The position numbers were made by a program, and so were the translations under genes. The notes below the pieces were generated by a model. That model did no database searches, had not been told where the DNA came from, and saw only the letters and a program-made list of their open reading frames with translations. Positions 40,413 through 51,030 of a stretch of 64,000 nt of DNA are shown here, in pieces. The stretch comes from Thecamonas trahens ATCC 50062 (taxonomy: Eukaryota; Apusozoa; Apusomonadida; Apusomonadidae). Position 1 is the first letter of the stretch. Each line of letters begins with the position of its first letter. The stretch spans positions 250,657-314,656 of the forward strand of contig NW_013657679.1 of the NCBI RefSeq assembly GCF_000142905.1. Direction: 5' to 3'.

Positions 40413-41391
40413 GTTTGCTCGAGACCAAGTGCAAGAGCAGAGCTGGCTGTACCGGCCAAACTGAGCTTCACTTGGTTGCTTCGTAAGTCGGCCACTGCGC
40501 TCGTGCTGAGCACATCGCTCACACCGCTGCCGCTCCACTTTTTGGAGTTGGGATGTTGGCACAACTGCGGTGGATGGTTCATTTCGAGGATGTTGCTACC
40601 TGTCACCGCCGTGACCAGAACAGCATGTCATTCGTTTGACATGGACCGTGTGATTGTCGCTGAATGGGAGATCGTTTTTTTTTTTTTTTTTTTCCCCGTC
40701 CTGGGGGCGGGAGGGGGGGGGAAGCGGGGGAAGTGTGTGGTAAGAATGCCGTTTTTTGATGGTAGCCAAGCAAGCCGGCACGCGGTGGGTAGCCTCAGGA
40801 CAGTAGTAGGCAGCTCATTCTTTCGATCACTTGTCGCCGCCGCTTCTGTACGTATTGAGGAAAAGGTGTGAGAGAAGGGTTTGCTTGTGTGTAGTATGCA
40901 TACGTGTCCTGCACTGAGAGTTTGCATTGTGTAGGGGGAGTGTGGGGAAAGTGGAAGCTCTGTCCTTGGCCGGTGTGGAACAAATGGCCGGAGCTGTCGG
41001 TTGTCGGCCGAGTGGAAGATGAACCCACGCGAAAGTGGGACTAGGGCGGCGCGTTTGGTGCTCTACAACGAGGATTGCAGGCACCAGCAAGCATGTAGAG
41101 ATGGAACACATGCTGGGCAGCTACAGGGGTGTGCGGTCACTGTGTGCATGCCCAGAAGCAGTCACAGCAGGCGAACCCCGGTGGTGGTGCCCCATGCGGG
41201 ACCGTTCCGGACCTTTTTTTGCCATTGGGAACAACAATGGTCCATTCGAATTGGGGGAATTGGGAAGAGTGGAGCCGGCCATCTTCGGGCACGCGGACAA
41301 GTGTGGCTAGGCCAATATGGGAGGGGGAGGGCGAGCGACTCACCAGGAGGAACACACACGGCTGGGACAGACAACACACACTTGTCTGGAC
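40413..41391. other. Large intergenic region with poly-T and G-tracts
   Basis: Almost 1 kb between divergent genes, the longest noncoding stretch here. It holds T19 at 40675-40693 followed by C4 and G-runs (40703-40733, including G9), and T7 near 41214. It should contain both promoters. I checked both strands for tRNA-like cloverleaf arms and protein frames and saw none I can support. Confidence 0.5.
40675..40733. repeat. Poly-T tract followed by G-runs
   Basis: Nineteen T (40675-40693), then CCCC, then G-runs separated by short breaks. Read on the minus strand this is C-runs, G4 and a 19-A tail, which could be a retroposed tail or simple slippage. Confidence 0.7.
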
Positions 41392-44300
41392 ATGTCGTTG
41401 CTGGTCTGTGCGTGGCTTGTGCTCGCAGTGGCTTTGCTTCCAGGCGTGGTGGAGGCGGCTTGCCCGCCTGCAATTACTATTACGCAGCCGTCTGACTTTT
41501 CCTACATCACCTCGCTCTGCTCTGACAACGCCAACATACTTCGGATCCGGTGTCCGACGTGTACAGACTTGAGTGGTCTCCCTAACCCGTTCTCGGCGAC
41601 GGATATTGAGGTCGACTGCGAGGGCGTCAGCAACCTTACTTCGCTGGCCGGACTGGAGCGTGCCACCGGCGGTCCGTACTACACCTCCATCGCCAGCTGT
41701 CCAGGAATCACTGACCTGTCTCCGCTGGCGGGCATGTTTGTTTGGGAATTGGTTTTGAGCGATTTGCCAAGTGTGACGACTTTGAGCGGACTGGAGACAA
41801 TGTCGTGGGATTATCCAGCCTACTTTAGCGCTTCTTTTCTGCCTAAGCTCGAAGATGTCTCTGCCTTGCGCTTCGATCTTCTCACCGACATTGACGAAAT
41901 TTACTTTCAGGACCTGCCCATGCTTACTGAGGCAGACTTGGTGTACTTGAACAATGCAAGTGCCACAGCTATTGAGATCGTGCGCCTGATCGGAGCTCCG
42001 GACTTTCGCTTCGATCCGCCTCGCCCCTTTAGTGTTTCTCCCGGCGCCGACATGTGCAGTTACGATGGACAGCCTCCTCAGGCATTTCTGGATTTGTACG
42101 GAGCTGTGTCAATCTCTGGCTTGCCCATCACACGCAACTATTGCCCACTAGTCTCGGTCGCCACCAATGGCAAAAACCTGCATGGCAAGAACTTTGGAGT
42201 GCTGGGCGCGATCTCGTTTCGGGTCAACGAAGCGACACCTTTGGCTGAAGACGGCGCGCGGATCGACATCGAGTTCCCCGACGGATTCACATTTGACAGC
42301 AGCACTTTCGCTCTCGGACTTCCGGACAACAGCATTGTGACTGCTGGCCCGATTGTTTCCGCGGGCATTCCACGGGATATGCCTGCACTGCCGCTCCCAC
42401 AGCCACAGTCTGTGACACGCACAGGGTCTGTTGTGTCCATCACGTTTTCGTCGTCCGCCGGCGGATTCCCTGATCTTTACGAGCGGTACGGTTTCTCACT
42501 CGAAGGTGTGACCCTGCCGCTCGAGCCTGGAAGATACGAGTTGAAGTTCAAGTTCTTCAACAGCTCGTCATCGAGCGGAGTTTCGCCCAGTTTCAGACCG
42601 GATACTGTTGATAGCGCCGCTGTCAAGATCGACCCGCTCAACCCTCCCAGGGTTGACAAAATCAACGGCAAACCTGCGTACAACGGTGCGTTTGCCGGCG
42701 GCGAGCGGATCACCATCACCGGTACCGACTTTGGCGTCTCGCAGGCCGACGTGGCCAACGTGACGATTAATGCTATGCTCTGCAGCGATGTGAACTGGAT
42801 TAGCTCAACGATGCTCTCATGCATTGCACCGGCTGCGTCGAGCATGGCTGACATCGGTGTCGCAATGGTTTTGAGGTCTTTACCCACTCGTCGGGCATCG
42901 CGCCGCCATTACCATCCGGCGTCAGCTTCCAGTACAACTACCCGGCGGCGCACGTGACGGCCATCAACGGCCAGTCGGCCAATTTTGCGCTCGACTTTGA
43001 CGGCGGTCAGGCGCTGACACTTACCGGCACCGACTTTGGTCTCAACCCGAGCGATCTCGAGTCGATTACTATCGGGTCGATGGTCTGCGATAAGACGTAT
43101 GTGTCGTCGAGTTTGGTTACTTGCCTCACCACCTCGTTCACTCCTGCCGACTACTCTGCTGCACAGGCCGGGTCTCTCGAGGTTAACGTGCGGACCACGT
43201 CATCCGGTGCTGACGGCACGATGGCTGCGCCTCTTGCGCTTGCCTTGGTAACCAGGACGCCGACGGTGTCGCAGATCAACGGCGCTGTGTCGGCGACGGG
43301 CTCGATTCTCGGCGGTGAGTCGGTGACGCTGACCGGGACAGACCTTGGCTTTGGGCAGAGCGACGTGCTCGGCGTGTGGCTCGCACACCAGGCGTGCGCG
43401 TCGGCGGCATGGGTCTCGTCGACCGAGGTGGTGTGCGTGACGCCTGCGGTGCCCGACGCGGTCCGCGGGCCGGCGGTGGTTCAGACCGCGTCGTCAGGTG
43501 GCGTCAACTCGACGTCGCCATCAGTGGTAGAGTTTTTCTTCCGGCGCGAGGCGCAGTCACTGGAGGAGTCGATCTCGTTTGCAGTTGGCGCGGCGTCGTC
43601 GCTTGCGCTCGCGTTCTACTGGCTCATCGCGCTGGTTGCTGCCGTCGCTGCTTTTTCGCTCTACAAACGGTCCAAGAACAAGAAGAAGGCGCTCGAGTGG
43701 TCGCGGTTCCGGCAGGTTTCATTCCTGGAAAAGCTCTTTACTGACCACTCTGTCCTGGGCATTGCCTACTACGACGAGTCGCACCCGTTTACCCGCTTCT
43801 CGCGCATCATCACGCTTGTCCTGGAAGTGCTCGTCAACTTTCTCTCGGTCTTCCTAGTCACGGTCGTCGCGCCTGCAGTGTACGAGGACTCTGAGGCGTC
43901 GCGGCAGTTGCGCCGCGAGACCAACACGTCTGGCGACTGGCTGCTCTCACTCGCCATGGGCACTACGCTCTCCATCCTGGTCGGCAAGCCGCTACTGCAG
44001 CATGTGCTGGAGACGTCGTCAAGCAACATTGCATCGGGCTCGCGCTGGTCGCACCGCGCCATTGCCCAGGTTGCGGCCTCGTTCATCGACCTGGTCCTCC
44101 TTGCCATCAACATCATTCTTTGTATCGATCCTGGGCTGCTTCTCACGTCGCACCTTACGGTGGCGATTGACACCTCGAACCTACTTGTTCGCTTTGTGGC
44201 GAACATGTTGCTCTCGTGGGTCATCACCGAGCCGCTCCTTGTCCTCCTCAAGATGAAGGTCTGGCTGGACACAGTCATCCGCACCAACAAGTACACCGTG

Positions 44301-45485
44301 TCCGAGCCCGACGCCAAGGCTTCGAACGTCGTCAAGATGACCGCCTTCTTTACCGACCGTGCCGACTCTGACGAGTCGGACGGCCACGGTGTTGTCTCGG
44401 TTCCGCTGGCGACAGCAGCAGTAGCAGCCGACGGCTCGTCGTCGGCCCTTAATGACCGCGAGAGGTCGTCCAAGCTTGGCAGTTTGTCGTCGTCGTCGTC
44501 TCTGGCTGGCTCTGGCTCGGGCAGCAGCCGTCGGCCGATGCAGCCGCCTGGCGCGGCATCACCGGCGTCGCGGGCTATGTCCAGGTCGCACCACAAGCAG
44601 CGCATGTCGTCGTCGCTCTCGTCTGAGGTTGTTGTCATTGCCGACGACGCAACCATCGGCGGCAGCGCGGCACCGACGCCGACGCGGACACGGAGCAAGC
44701 GGACGCGCCGGTCACGATCGTCCGACAACCGCGGCGGCGACCGCTCGACCTCGCGGAAGGCCGCTGGCGGTCTACTCGACGCCCTGCCCGAGGTTGGCAC
44801 CCGCCCGCTGCAGCGCAGCCGGTCCGGAAGCAAGGCCGAAGGGCTCAGAACTGCTGCGCTCAACGACTCACCGCTGCTCGCAGTCCAAGACTCGACTCCG
44901 ATCTCGATCGATGCTGTCGACATTGCCGATGCCCAGGCGGTACGCTCGCCGGTCTCACGCACTAAGGCTGCCATGGCTCGCACCAACTCGCTGCCGTACA
45001 ACTCGTCGTCGCGGACAAGAGCAGGACGGCTGGGAGGCGCTCCGTCCCGGCGCGCGTCGGACCGCGACATCGGCCGTCGGCGCCGGACGACCTCTGGCAA
45101 CCAGGATGGCACCGCCGTGGCTGCGGCGCGCTCGCCTCTGACGCGCACCAATTCACGTCAGACCGACGCCATGCGCTCGCCACCGCGGCTCTCCAACGTC
45201 GACGACATGTCGACCACCGCAGCATCGCAGACCCAGTCGCCGTCGCGGCGCGGGTCAAGCCTCTCGTCGTCGGTCCCGGTTGGCGCGACCAGCTCGGTCT
45301 CGCCGGCTCGCACTGGCTCGAGTCGCGCACTCCGGGGCTCGCCGTCGCGGCGGGCTACCGCCATCCCAGGCTCGGCGTCCAAGCCGGCCATGTCGGTCAG
45401 CCGCCGCGACTCGCTCCGACCGTCAGCGTCGCAGCGGCGCGGCTCGTCGCCGCTGCTCCAGTCGCCTGCCGAGACACAGACATGA
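41392..45485 (+). CDS. Secretory multi-pass membrane protein with leucine-rich and IPT/TIG ectodomain; frame broken near 42868
   Basis: The signal peptide is MSLLVCAWLVLAVALLPG. Residues about 50-200 hold irregular leucine-rich repeats (SNLTSLAGLERA, DLSPLAGM, TLSGLETM). Three IPT/TIG domains follow, each opened by an INGxxA-type strand and a GGExxTxTGTDxG turn, at about 423-495, 521-600 and 626-710. The frame changes between ADIGVAM and FEVFTHSSG at about 42862-42872; one extra base restores 1364 residues. Then come about five TM helices: 733-757, 803-826, 853-875, 890-915 and 930-950. The segment HPFTRFSRIITLVLEVL between helices 1 and 2 faintly recalls polycystin-1. A 400-residue Ser/Arg-rich tail ends the protein. 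No catalytic domain is seen. Function unknown; a surface receptor is likely. Confidence 0.7.
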
Positions 45486-45530
45486 GCCTCACTTTCCATC
45501 GTAACACAATTCTTTTACGCCTCAACCTTA

Positions 45531-48500
45531 CTACGGCTCGGCTTCCACATGTTGCAAAATGGCCTTGGCGGCTTCGTGGAGCTCGACAACATGGCGGACG
45601 TCGTGCGCACCGCCAGTGTCGGCACGGGTCACCAGCTTGCAGTAGCGTACCATCCGGCCGAGATGGCCCGAGTCGGTAAGCAGCTGGCCAAGTTCGGCCT
45701 GCGGCGCGTCCAGCATGAGGAGGAAGAGCTTGAGGACCGAGGCCTCCACAAGGGTGGTGCCCGATGTCTCCAGCCGGGTCAGCTCAGCTTCGATGACCTT
45801 GTGCTTCCGCAGGAGGGCGACGAGCTGCTGGAACATGAGCGGGACTGCCGAGGCCGAGGCGACCACAGTGCGAATAAGACTGATGGCCTCAGCACGGAAC
45901 GGCAGTGTCCAGTTGAACCGCTCAAACGAGGTGCCCGCCACCAGCGCGCCCGAGAGCTGGAAGCATGAGACATTACCGAGGAGGCCAGTGAGGATAAAGG
46001 TCATGATGCCCGAGTGCAGGAGCTGGACGCCGAGCTGCGGCGAGTTGGAGGATAGAAGCGCCCGCCAGAGCGCGAGCCGGAAGGCACGCTCCTCAGCGTA
46101 GAACGTCGGCGCGTGGATCTCGACGGCGTTGAGGTCAAAGGCCGACGCAAGCTGGGCGTACTGGTTCTTAAAGGTGGTGATCGAGAGCGCCACCACGTTG
46201 TAGGTGATGAGCCGGGCAAGAATCCTCGGCTGGCCGGTCGAGACTAGGTCGGCCACAAATGCGTTAAGCTTGACCATCACGGACCGCAGCGGGTGGACCG
46301 AGAGCGGGGAGGCCGCGAGCACCACGTCGGTCTGCCCGTACAGCGAAAGCACCACGTCAAGGACAGAGAGCTCTAGAATGAGATCGGTGAGACCAACTTG
46401 GCCGACAAAGGCAAAGAGGCCGAGAACGGCCCGGAGAAGCCGTATCATCTCATCCAGGCTCTCAGCGTCGACGCTCGAGCCGCCAGTCTGCACTCCAGCC
46501 TGGGCCACCTGGTGGTGGGCGAGGGCCTCGAACCAGAACTGCTGGAAGGCGCGGACAAGGACGGCGATGATGGTCCGGAACGAGGCTTCGTGCCGCGCCA
46601 CATCAGAGGGCCCAGCCACGTAGTACTTGATGTGCTCAAAGAGCGTGTAGCACGGTGTGACGAACTCGTCGATGTCGCCTACCAGGAGGCCTTGCTCCTC
46701 GAGCAGCGCCGCGGCCCGGACAGCAAGCTTGCCTGGCGAGAACGGGAGCTCAGTAGCAACGCCAACCTTGTGCAGCCAGGGGAGAAGCCGCGGCGTGAGC
46801 TCCAGCGCGCGGAGCAAGCCCGGGTTGCCGACTGCAAACACGGCCCGGAACAGACCGAGAACCGGTCCGGTGTAGTGGTCGACGGCCGGGTCGTTGGTGT
46901 TGAGTACGAGGGCGGCGAGGACGGCAAAGATGCTGCACTCGGTGGCGACACCCGACACGGCATAGCCGTCGACAACCAGCTGGTGGACTACACCGACGAC
47001 CTTGATCTTGGTCCGCCAACTCTCGACCCGCGACTTGAGCCGCCGGACGAGCGCGCCAACAACATGCCGCTGCTTGAAGGCGTGCAGCAGGAGCCGGATT
47101 TGCCACGACGAGCCGGCATCGGCTGCGCCTTCGTCAGAGTGTGCAAACTTGGCCGAAATGAGTCCGAGGAAGGTAACCGCCTCGGCGCGAACGTCGGCAT
47201 CGTCGTCGTCGAGGAGGAGGACCACTTTGTCGAGAACGTGAAAGTCGAGCAGGAGCTGAACATGAGATGGGTTGCCGGAGAGGAAAGCAGTACCCATGTG
47301 GACGATGCCGGACCGGCGCTGCCGCCGGGTCTCGCGCCCGGTGAGCGCCAGGTTGCGGACGTTTTCCCCCATGACTGCCAGCGCGGCGTAGTAGTCCCAA
47401 CCGCGGTGTGGAACTGGGGCGCGGGCGTCACCGTCAAACTCGGTCGGTGCGTCGACCACAAACGGAGCCCATTCGCAGAGCGCCAGCGGTGCGCCGCTGG
47501 CAGGCTCGGTGCCAAAGTGGGCCACGATGGTCGAGTGTAGTGTGTTGAAGACGTCGAGGGACCAATGCAGGCCCTCGTCCTCGTAGTAACTCTGCAACTC
47601 GGCCTCCATCGCGGTCCGCCACACAGCGGCGGGCAAAAGCTTGGAGACGGTGGCCGCACCCAGGCGGAAGCCCGTCGCGTTTGTGGCCTGCCTGGCAGCT
47701 ACAACGTCGGCCTGATCGTCGAGCGCGCCGTCCTTCTCCAGCGCCGCCAGCTCGTCGACAAGCTCGTCGTAGGTAATCTCGGCGTTGCTGTCCGACGCCC
47801 GCGACGCCCAGGCACCGCCAGTGCCTGTGCCCTGGGCCACCTTGGGCAGGTACCCGTGGCTAACGTCAACACCCATGAGCGAGAGCCCGCGCTCCGCGAG
47901 GCTCAGCTCGGGACCACCAGCACCGGCACGCTCGACAACATAGTCTTCGAGAGCCGACGATGCAAAGCTCGCCTCCTTGCCAACATAGAGGCGGACAAGG
48001 TTATTGACCAGAATGTTGGTGTAGTCGCGCATGCCTGGTGCGCCAATGCAGCGAGCAAGAAACGCTGCGAGCTCGGCGAGCAGGGCCGGGTCGCGGGTGC
48101 CCGAGGTGTGGCGGAGACAGAGAATGCCGAGTGCGTCAACAACACCTGACGTCATGATCTCGTGGATGAGGAGCGCAGCCTGATCCGGCGGCATGGTCCC
48201 GCCGCCCGGAGCCAGTGACTCGGCGCCGGTGGTGCTGGATGCCCGACCGATCGACCTGCCGGCCGACGACGGAGTGGCCGGGCGAGCATCGAGCTCGCCG
48301 TCGACGCCCGGGTCGAGAAACGCGACCACATGTTCGATGTAGCCCAACTGGAGCGAGAACAGCGTTGTGTCGAGCTGGCCGGCACGGGACACAGCCGAGT
48401 CCAAAACCCGGATGCGGTTCCAAAGGTCGTGCTCCACAAGCAGCTCAAAGTCCTGGTTCTCCATGTAGCGCGAGGCCGCAAAGCGGGCGCGGGCCAGCGG

Positions 48501-51030
48501 GCCGTTGGTCGACGAGCCGGCACCGATGCCGCGCGGCGTGCGGGCCGCAAACAGCGGCGTGCTCAGCAGCTGCTGCGGCGTCGGCCGCATTTGCGGATCC
48601 GGGTGGAGGCAGAGCGCAATGACTTGCAGCAGCTGGGTACCAAGCGATTCGGCCTCGGAGCCGCGCGGGGCAGCGAGCCGAAACTCCGAAGCCCGAGCCA
48701 CCGACGGTGATGGGTCGCCGTCCTTGACTTGCGAGACAAGCACGGCCTCGCCAGATGAGCCGATGGCTCCACGAACTTCGGGCTCGTCGTGAGGTGCAGA
48801 GCCGGAGTCAGAGCCAAGATCTGCACCGGTCGCACTCGGGGTACGGACGTAGGGCAGACCGATGAACGGGTCGTAGTACTCTACTGGTGTTCCGCGCGCA
48901 CTCGACGCCAGGCCATACGCCGGCGGTGGCCGCCCGAGCAACATGTGATAGAGAAGAGCACCGAGGCAGAAGACGTCGTACTGCGGCGAGAGCGCAGCAA
49001 TGCCATCAAAGTGCTCCGGCGGCAGGTAAGGGTTTGAGCGCGCGTTGAGATCCGGTGAGAGGGTCGGTGCGGTGACAACTGACCAGCCGGTAGCGTCGTC
49101 GGCGGCAGTGGTAAGCTGAACCATGTCGCCGAGCGAAGCCAGGACAACCGAGTCACCACCAGGAGCCACGAACACTGAGTTGGGGTTGATGTTGCGAACG
49201 ATGACGCCCATGCTGGCGGTGGCGGCCAGGAGCGATGCGAGCTGCGCGCCCCAGAGGGCCACAATGCTCCACTGCGAGGGCGCGCCAAGGAAGCAGCACC
49301 GCTCAAAGACGAGTGTGAGCGGGGTGTAGTCGGCAAGGCGGTCAAAGGCGACGAGGCGCTCGCGGAGCCGCGACCCGCCGTCGGCGCCGGCCCCTGTCCC
49401 GCGCGACGACAGCGCCGACGAGAGGACCGAGCCAGTCGAGTCACCCCCTGTCTCAGCGTAGTCTCCGTGTGCTTGCGCCAAGATAGGATGGAGGAAAAGC
49501 GAGCGATGGACGGCCAGCTCGGCATCGATCTGGTCCGAGAGCGAGAGCGGACGACCATGAAGGCCCACGCCGACAACGGTGCGGAGCGAGACGAGGTCAA
49601 AGATGCTGACGGCGACAGGACGCTCAAAGCGGCCAGTACCGTTGTCGTCTGAGTAGAGCATGCCGGCGTAGAACGTCCTCGGAGACTCGCGAGTGAAGAC
49701 GGTGGGCGAGGTCGTAGTCGAGGCCGGCAATGACGGTGTTGTCGAAAGCAAACTGCGAGCGCTCGCGGGCAGCCTGCGAGGTGGCTCGCGAGCCGGCAGG
49801 CTCGGGATGGAGAGAAGCAGCAAAGCGCTTTGCGAGAGATGTAAGCTGGAACGCACCGAGACGTGATTGCTGGAGGTTCTTGAGGCGCAGAAGCGCGGCG
49901 TAGAGCCGAGATGTCTCGCGGAGCCAGAGATGGTAGCGGACGTCGAGTGGATGGCGGGCGAGGCCGCGGGGAATAGTCTCGTCGGAGCCCTGCGAGCCGG
50001 CGGCAAAGAGCGAGGCGAGGCGCTCGAGAAAGGTGACAACGCGCGAGAGTGGATCGCTGTGATGGAGCACAATTTGCAGTGCGGTGTCGCCGACGCAGAG
50101 GTTGGCGGTGAGCTCCTCGTGGAACGGGCCAGGGCCAACAAAGACCTCGCGGGTGAGCTCGGCCACAAACGTCAGCTCCATCGACTCGATCCAGGCCAGA
50201 AAGTTGTTTGCAGTCCGGAGGGCGAGCGGGAGCTTAAAGTGGAGCCGCAGAAGCGCGTAGACCTCCTGAACAGAAAGCCCACCACCATGGATAAACTGAG
50301 CCAGTCCCTCGGGATACCACTCGCGCGAAGGGAAGCGGAGGGCGAGGTCGTGAGCAGTGGAGATGTGGGCGTGCGACGGCGGATCGGCCACGTGAGGGCG
50401 AAGGAGGATGGCTTGCTTGATGAGCTGTTGAAAGTGGGTGCCCTGAGTCTCAAACGCAGTCGTCTGCTGCGTGAGGCGGGCAAGGGCCTTGTCTGCAGCT
50501 TCGCGGTGAGCAGCCTGCCTCGAGGTCCAGGCAGTCATGGCTGCCGCCTCGATGGTGGCGTACTTTTTCTCCGAGAGAGCAAGGCCAAAGTCGGCAACCT
50601 TGACCAGCATTGTTGTGCGCTTGACGAGCCAGGTCGAGACGACAAGCTCTGTGTCTGAGACAGCGTAGACGCCGCAAAGAAGCTCGTCGGTGTCAGCCGA
50701 GTCGGAACCGCCGAGAGAAGCAAGGTCAAAGGCGCCCTCGGGATACGAGGCGTCAAACGATGGCACAATGTCGGCAGCCGCAGAGGCCTTGACTGCAGCT
50801 GTGGTCGCGGGACCAGTGCGGGCGCCTCCGAGCGTCATACCGTAGAGAGCGTGGATGGGCAGAGTCGACGGCGCAACGGACCGCGCATGCTGGAAGCGGG
50901 CAGGGCCCTTAACGGGCTGAGGGGGCTCAGGCAGCGATCCGGTCGCCAGTAGGGTGTGCAGGTCGACGTCGGACGAGGTTCGCTTGAAAACGGCAACTTC
51001 TGCAGGATCCAGCAGCGCGTGCGATGACAT
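45531..51030 (-). CDS. Large pseudokinase and armadillo/HEAT-like protein; frame broken near 49690
   Basis: From the ATG at 51030 an N-terminal helical region runs to about residue 440. The frame then shifts by one at about 49685-49695 (one base extra or two missing) between RVSED and [10 protein letters not shown]; the net product is about 1832 residues. After the shift comes a kinase-like domain (about 447-830): PVAVSIFDL for the Lys strand (no Lys), [10 protein letters not shown] near 613 in place of HRDxxxxN (Asp lost), a LASLGD segment in place of DFG, and YLPPEHFDG with [16 protein letters not shown] in the C-lobe. It is a likely pseudokinase. About 1000 residues of alpha-helical repeats follow. 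The gene may be fused in frame to the upstream propeller gene: one extra base near 51039 joins them. Confidence 0.65.

Noticed and set aside
50560-50620. KVADFGLAL motif read as a kinase activation loop
   Set aside because: It lies in the N-terminal helical region with no catalytic loop or ATP loop nearby; taken as coincidence.
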